Shown: one piece after another, positions 6,354 to 6,627 of the stretch | Layout: each line of letters starts with the position of its first letter | Position numbering within the stretch: position 1 is the stretch's first letter | Notes under the pieces: model-generated | Databases searched by the model: none | What the model was told of the DNA's origin: nothing | Seen by the model: the letters and a program-made list of their open reading frames with translations, nothing else | Translations under genes and position numbers: made by a program | DNA from: JACQAI01 sp035507915 | Lineage (GTDB): Bacteria; Pseudomonadota; Alphaproteobacteria; Elsterales; Elsteraceae | Assembly (NCBI GenBank): GCA_035507915.1 | Contig: DATJNS010000151.1 | Coordinates: 1-6,627 of the forward strand | Reading direction: 5' to 3' | Length of the DNA: 6,627 bases

Positions 6354-6379
6354 CCGGGCGTTCGTTGCGCCCGGCTTTT
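6354..6379 (+). terminator. Small stem-loop followed by TTTT (terminator-like on plus strand)
   Basis: CCGGGCG (6354-6360) pairs perfectly with CGCCCGG (6368-6374) over a 7-base loop, and CTTTT follows. Read on the plus strand it resembles a short intrinsic terminator, yet no plus-strand gene ends nearby. Read on the minus strand it would be a leader hairpin about 100 bases before the binding-protein start. The T-run is short, so this is a weak call. Confidence 0.3.
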
Positions 6380-6398
6380 ACCATACAGCAAAGACGCT

Positions 6399-6414
6399 CG
6401 GGGCATATGCCCCG
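6399..6414. promoter_or_regulatory. 16-bp perfect palindrome, possible operator
   Basis: The sequence cggggcatatgccccg is its own reverse complement. It sits about 150 bases upstream of the binding-protein start, a suitable place for a dimeric regulator controlling the transport genes. No regulator gene is in the window, and no known operator consensus is matched with confidence. Confidence 0.35.
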
Positions 6415-6627
6415 GGCGGAGGTATGACTGCTGCCGTAATGGCCCAGCCGTGGGGTGCAATCGCGGCTTCGATGCCTGCGATATTGATCCGGCCGACTGC
6501 TGAAATCTGGCGGTCTTTTCGTCGCACTCGGGGCGATCCAGCCGCATCGACGGCGCGGACCGCCGGCGGGTCGGTCCCCGCCGGGAACGGATCGCCGTCG
6601 TGGGGCCTGTCCATCGTAACCGTCCGA

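Larger units (their letters stand above)
6251..6627. other. Upstream region of the transport cluster, no convincing gene
   Basis: These 377 bases precede the binding-protein gene and should hold its promoter and leader. I could not place a confident -35/-10 pair or a sigma-54 site. Visible structures are the ribosome binding site, a stem-loop with a short T-run (6354-6379), a 16-bp palindrome (6399-6414), and an 8-bp GC-rich stem-loop (6563-6570 with 6577-6584). Part of it (about 6376-6510) is less GC-rich than the genes around it. Two open frames exist. One on the minus strand ends at TAA 6380-6378 and is open to the window edge. One on the plus strand starts at ATG 6424 and is also open to the edge. 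Neither has recognisable motifs or gene-like codon use, so neither is called. Confidence 0.6.

Overview
The window is high-GC DNA with tightly packed genes. It looks like an alphaproteobacterium of the Rhizobiales/Rhodospirillales type. That placement is an inference from three things: the strong G/C preference at third codon positions, the style of the branched-chain amino acid (HAAT-family) transport proteins, and the alphaproteobacterial look of the decarboxylase C-terminus. It is not a phylogenetic result.

Layout, left to right. Bases 1-204 (+) are the C-terminal 67 codons of a PLP-dependent ornithine/lysine-type decarboxylase, the only plus-strand gene. Bases 205-352 separate it from a convergent gene and hold a paired, inverted palindromic repeat (REPIN-like, 245-325). 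Bases 353-1084 (-) encode a small alpha/beta-hydrolase. A 123-base gap follows, with a strong 15-bp stem-loop directly after the next gene's stop codon. Bases 1208-2929 (-) encode a SulP/SLC26-family anion transporter with a C-terminal STAS domain.

Bases 2993-6250 (-) form a transport cluster transcribed in the order substrate-binding protein (6250-4988), LivH-type permease (4824-3958), LivM-type permease (3958-2993). The two permeases overlap by one base (TGATG), so they are probably translationally coupled. The binding protein is separated from livH by 163 bases holding two stem-loops that could tune expression of the abundant binding protein relative to the permeases. The cluster lacks the two ATPase genes (LivG, LivF) that this importer class needs. 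The SulP gene follows livM after only 62 bases, where an ATPase gene is often found.

Bases 6251-6627 lie upstream of the binding-protein gene. They hold its ribosome binding site, a 16-bp perfect palindrome (possible operator) and a few small stem-loops, with no convincing gene.

Most of the window is conventional transport and metabolism, and I see no new multi-gene system. The points that deserve a second look are the compensatory base change in the REPIN-like repeat, the substitution of the usual acidic coupling residue in the SulP protein, the missing ATPases, the intercistronic stem-loops, and the upstream palindrome.
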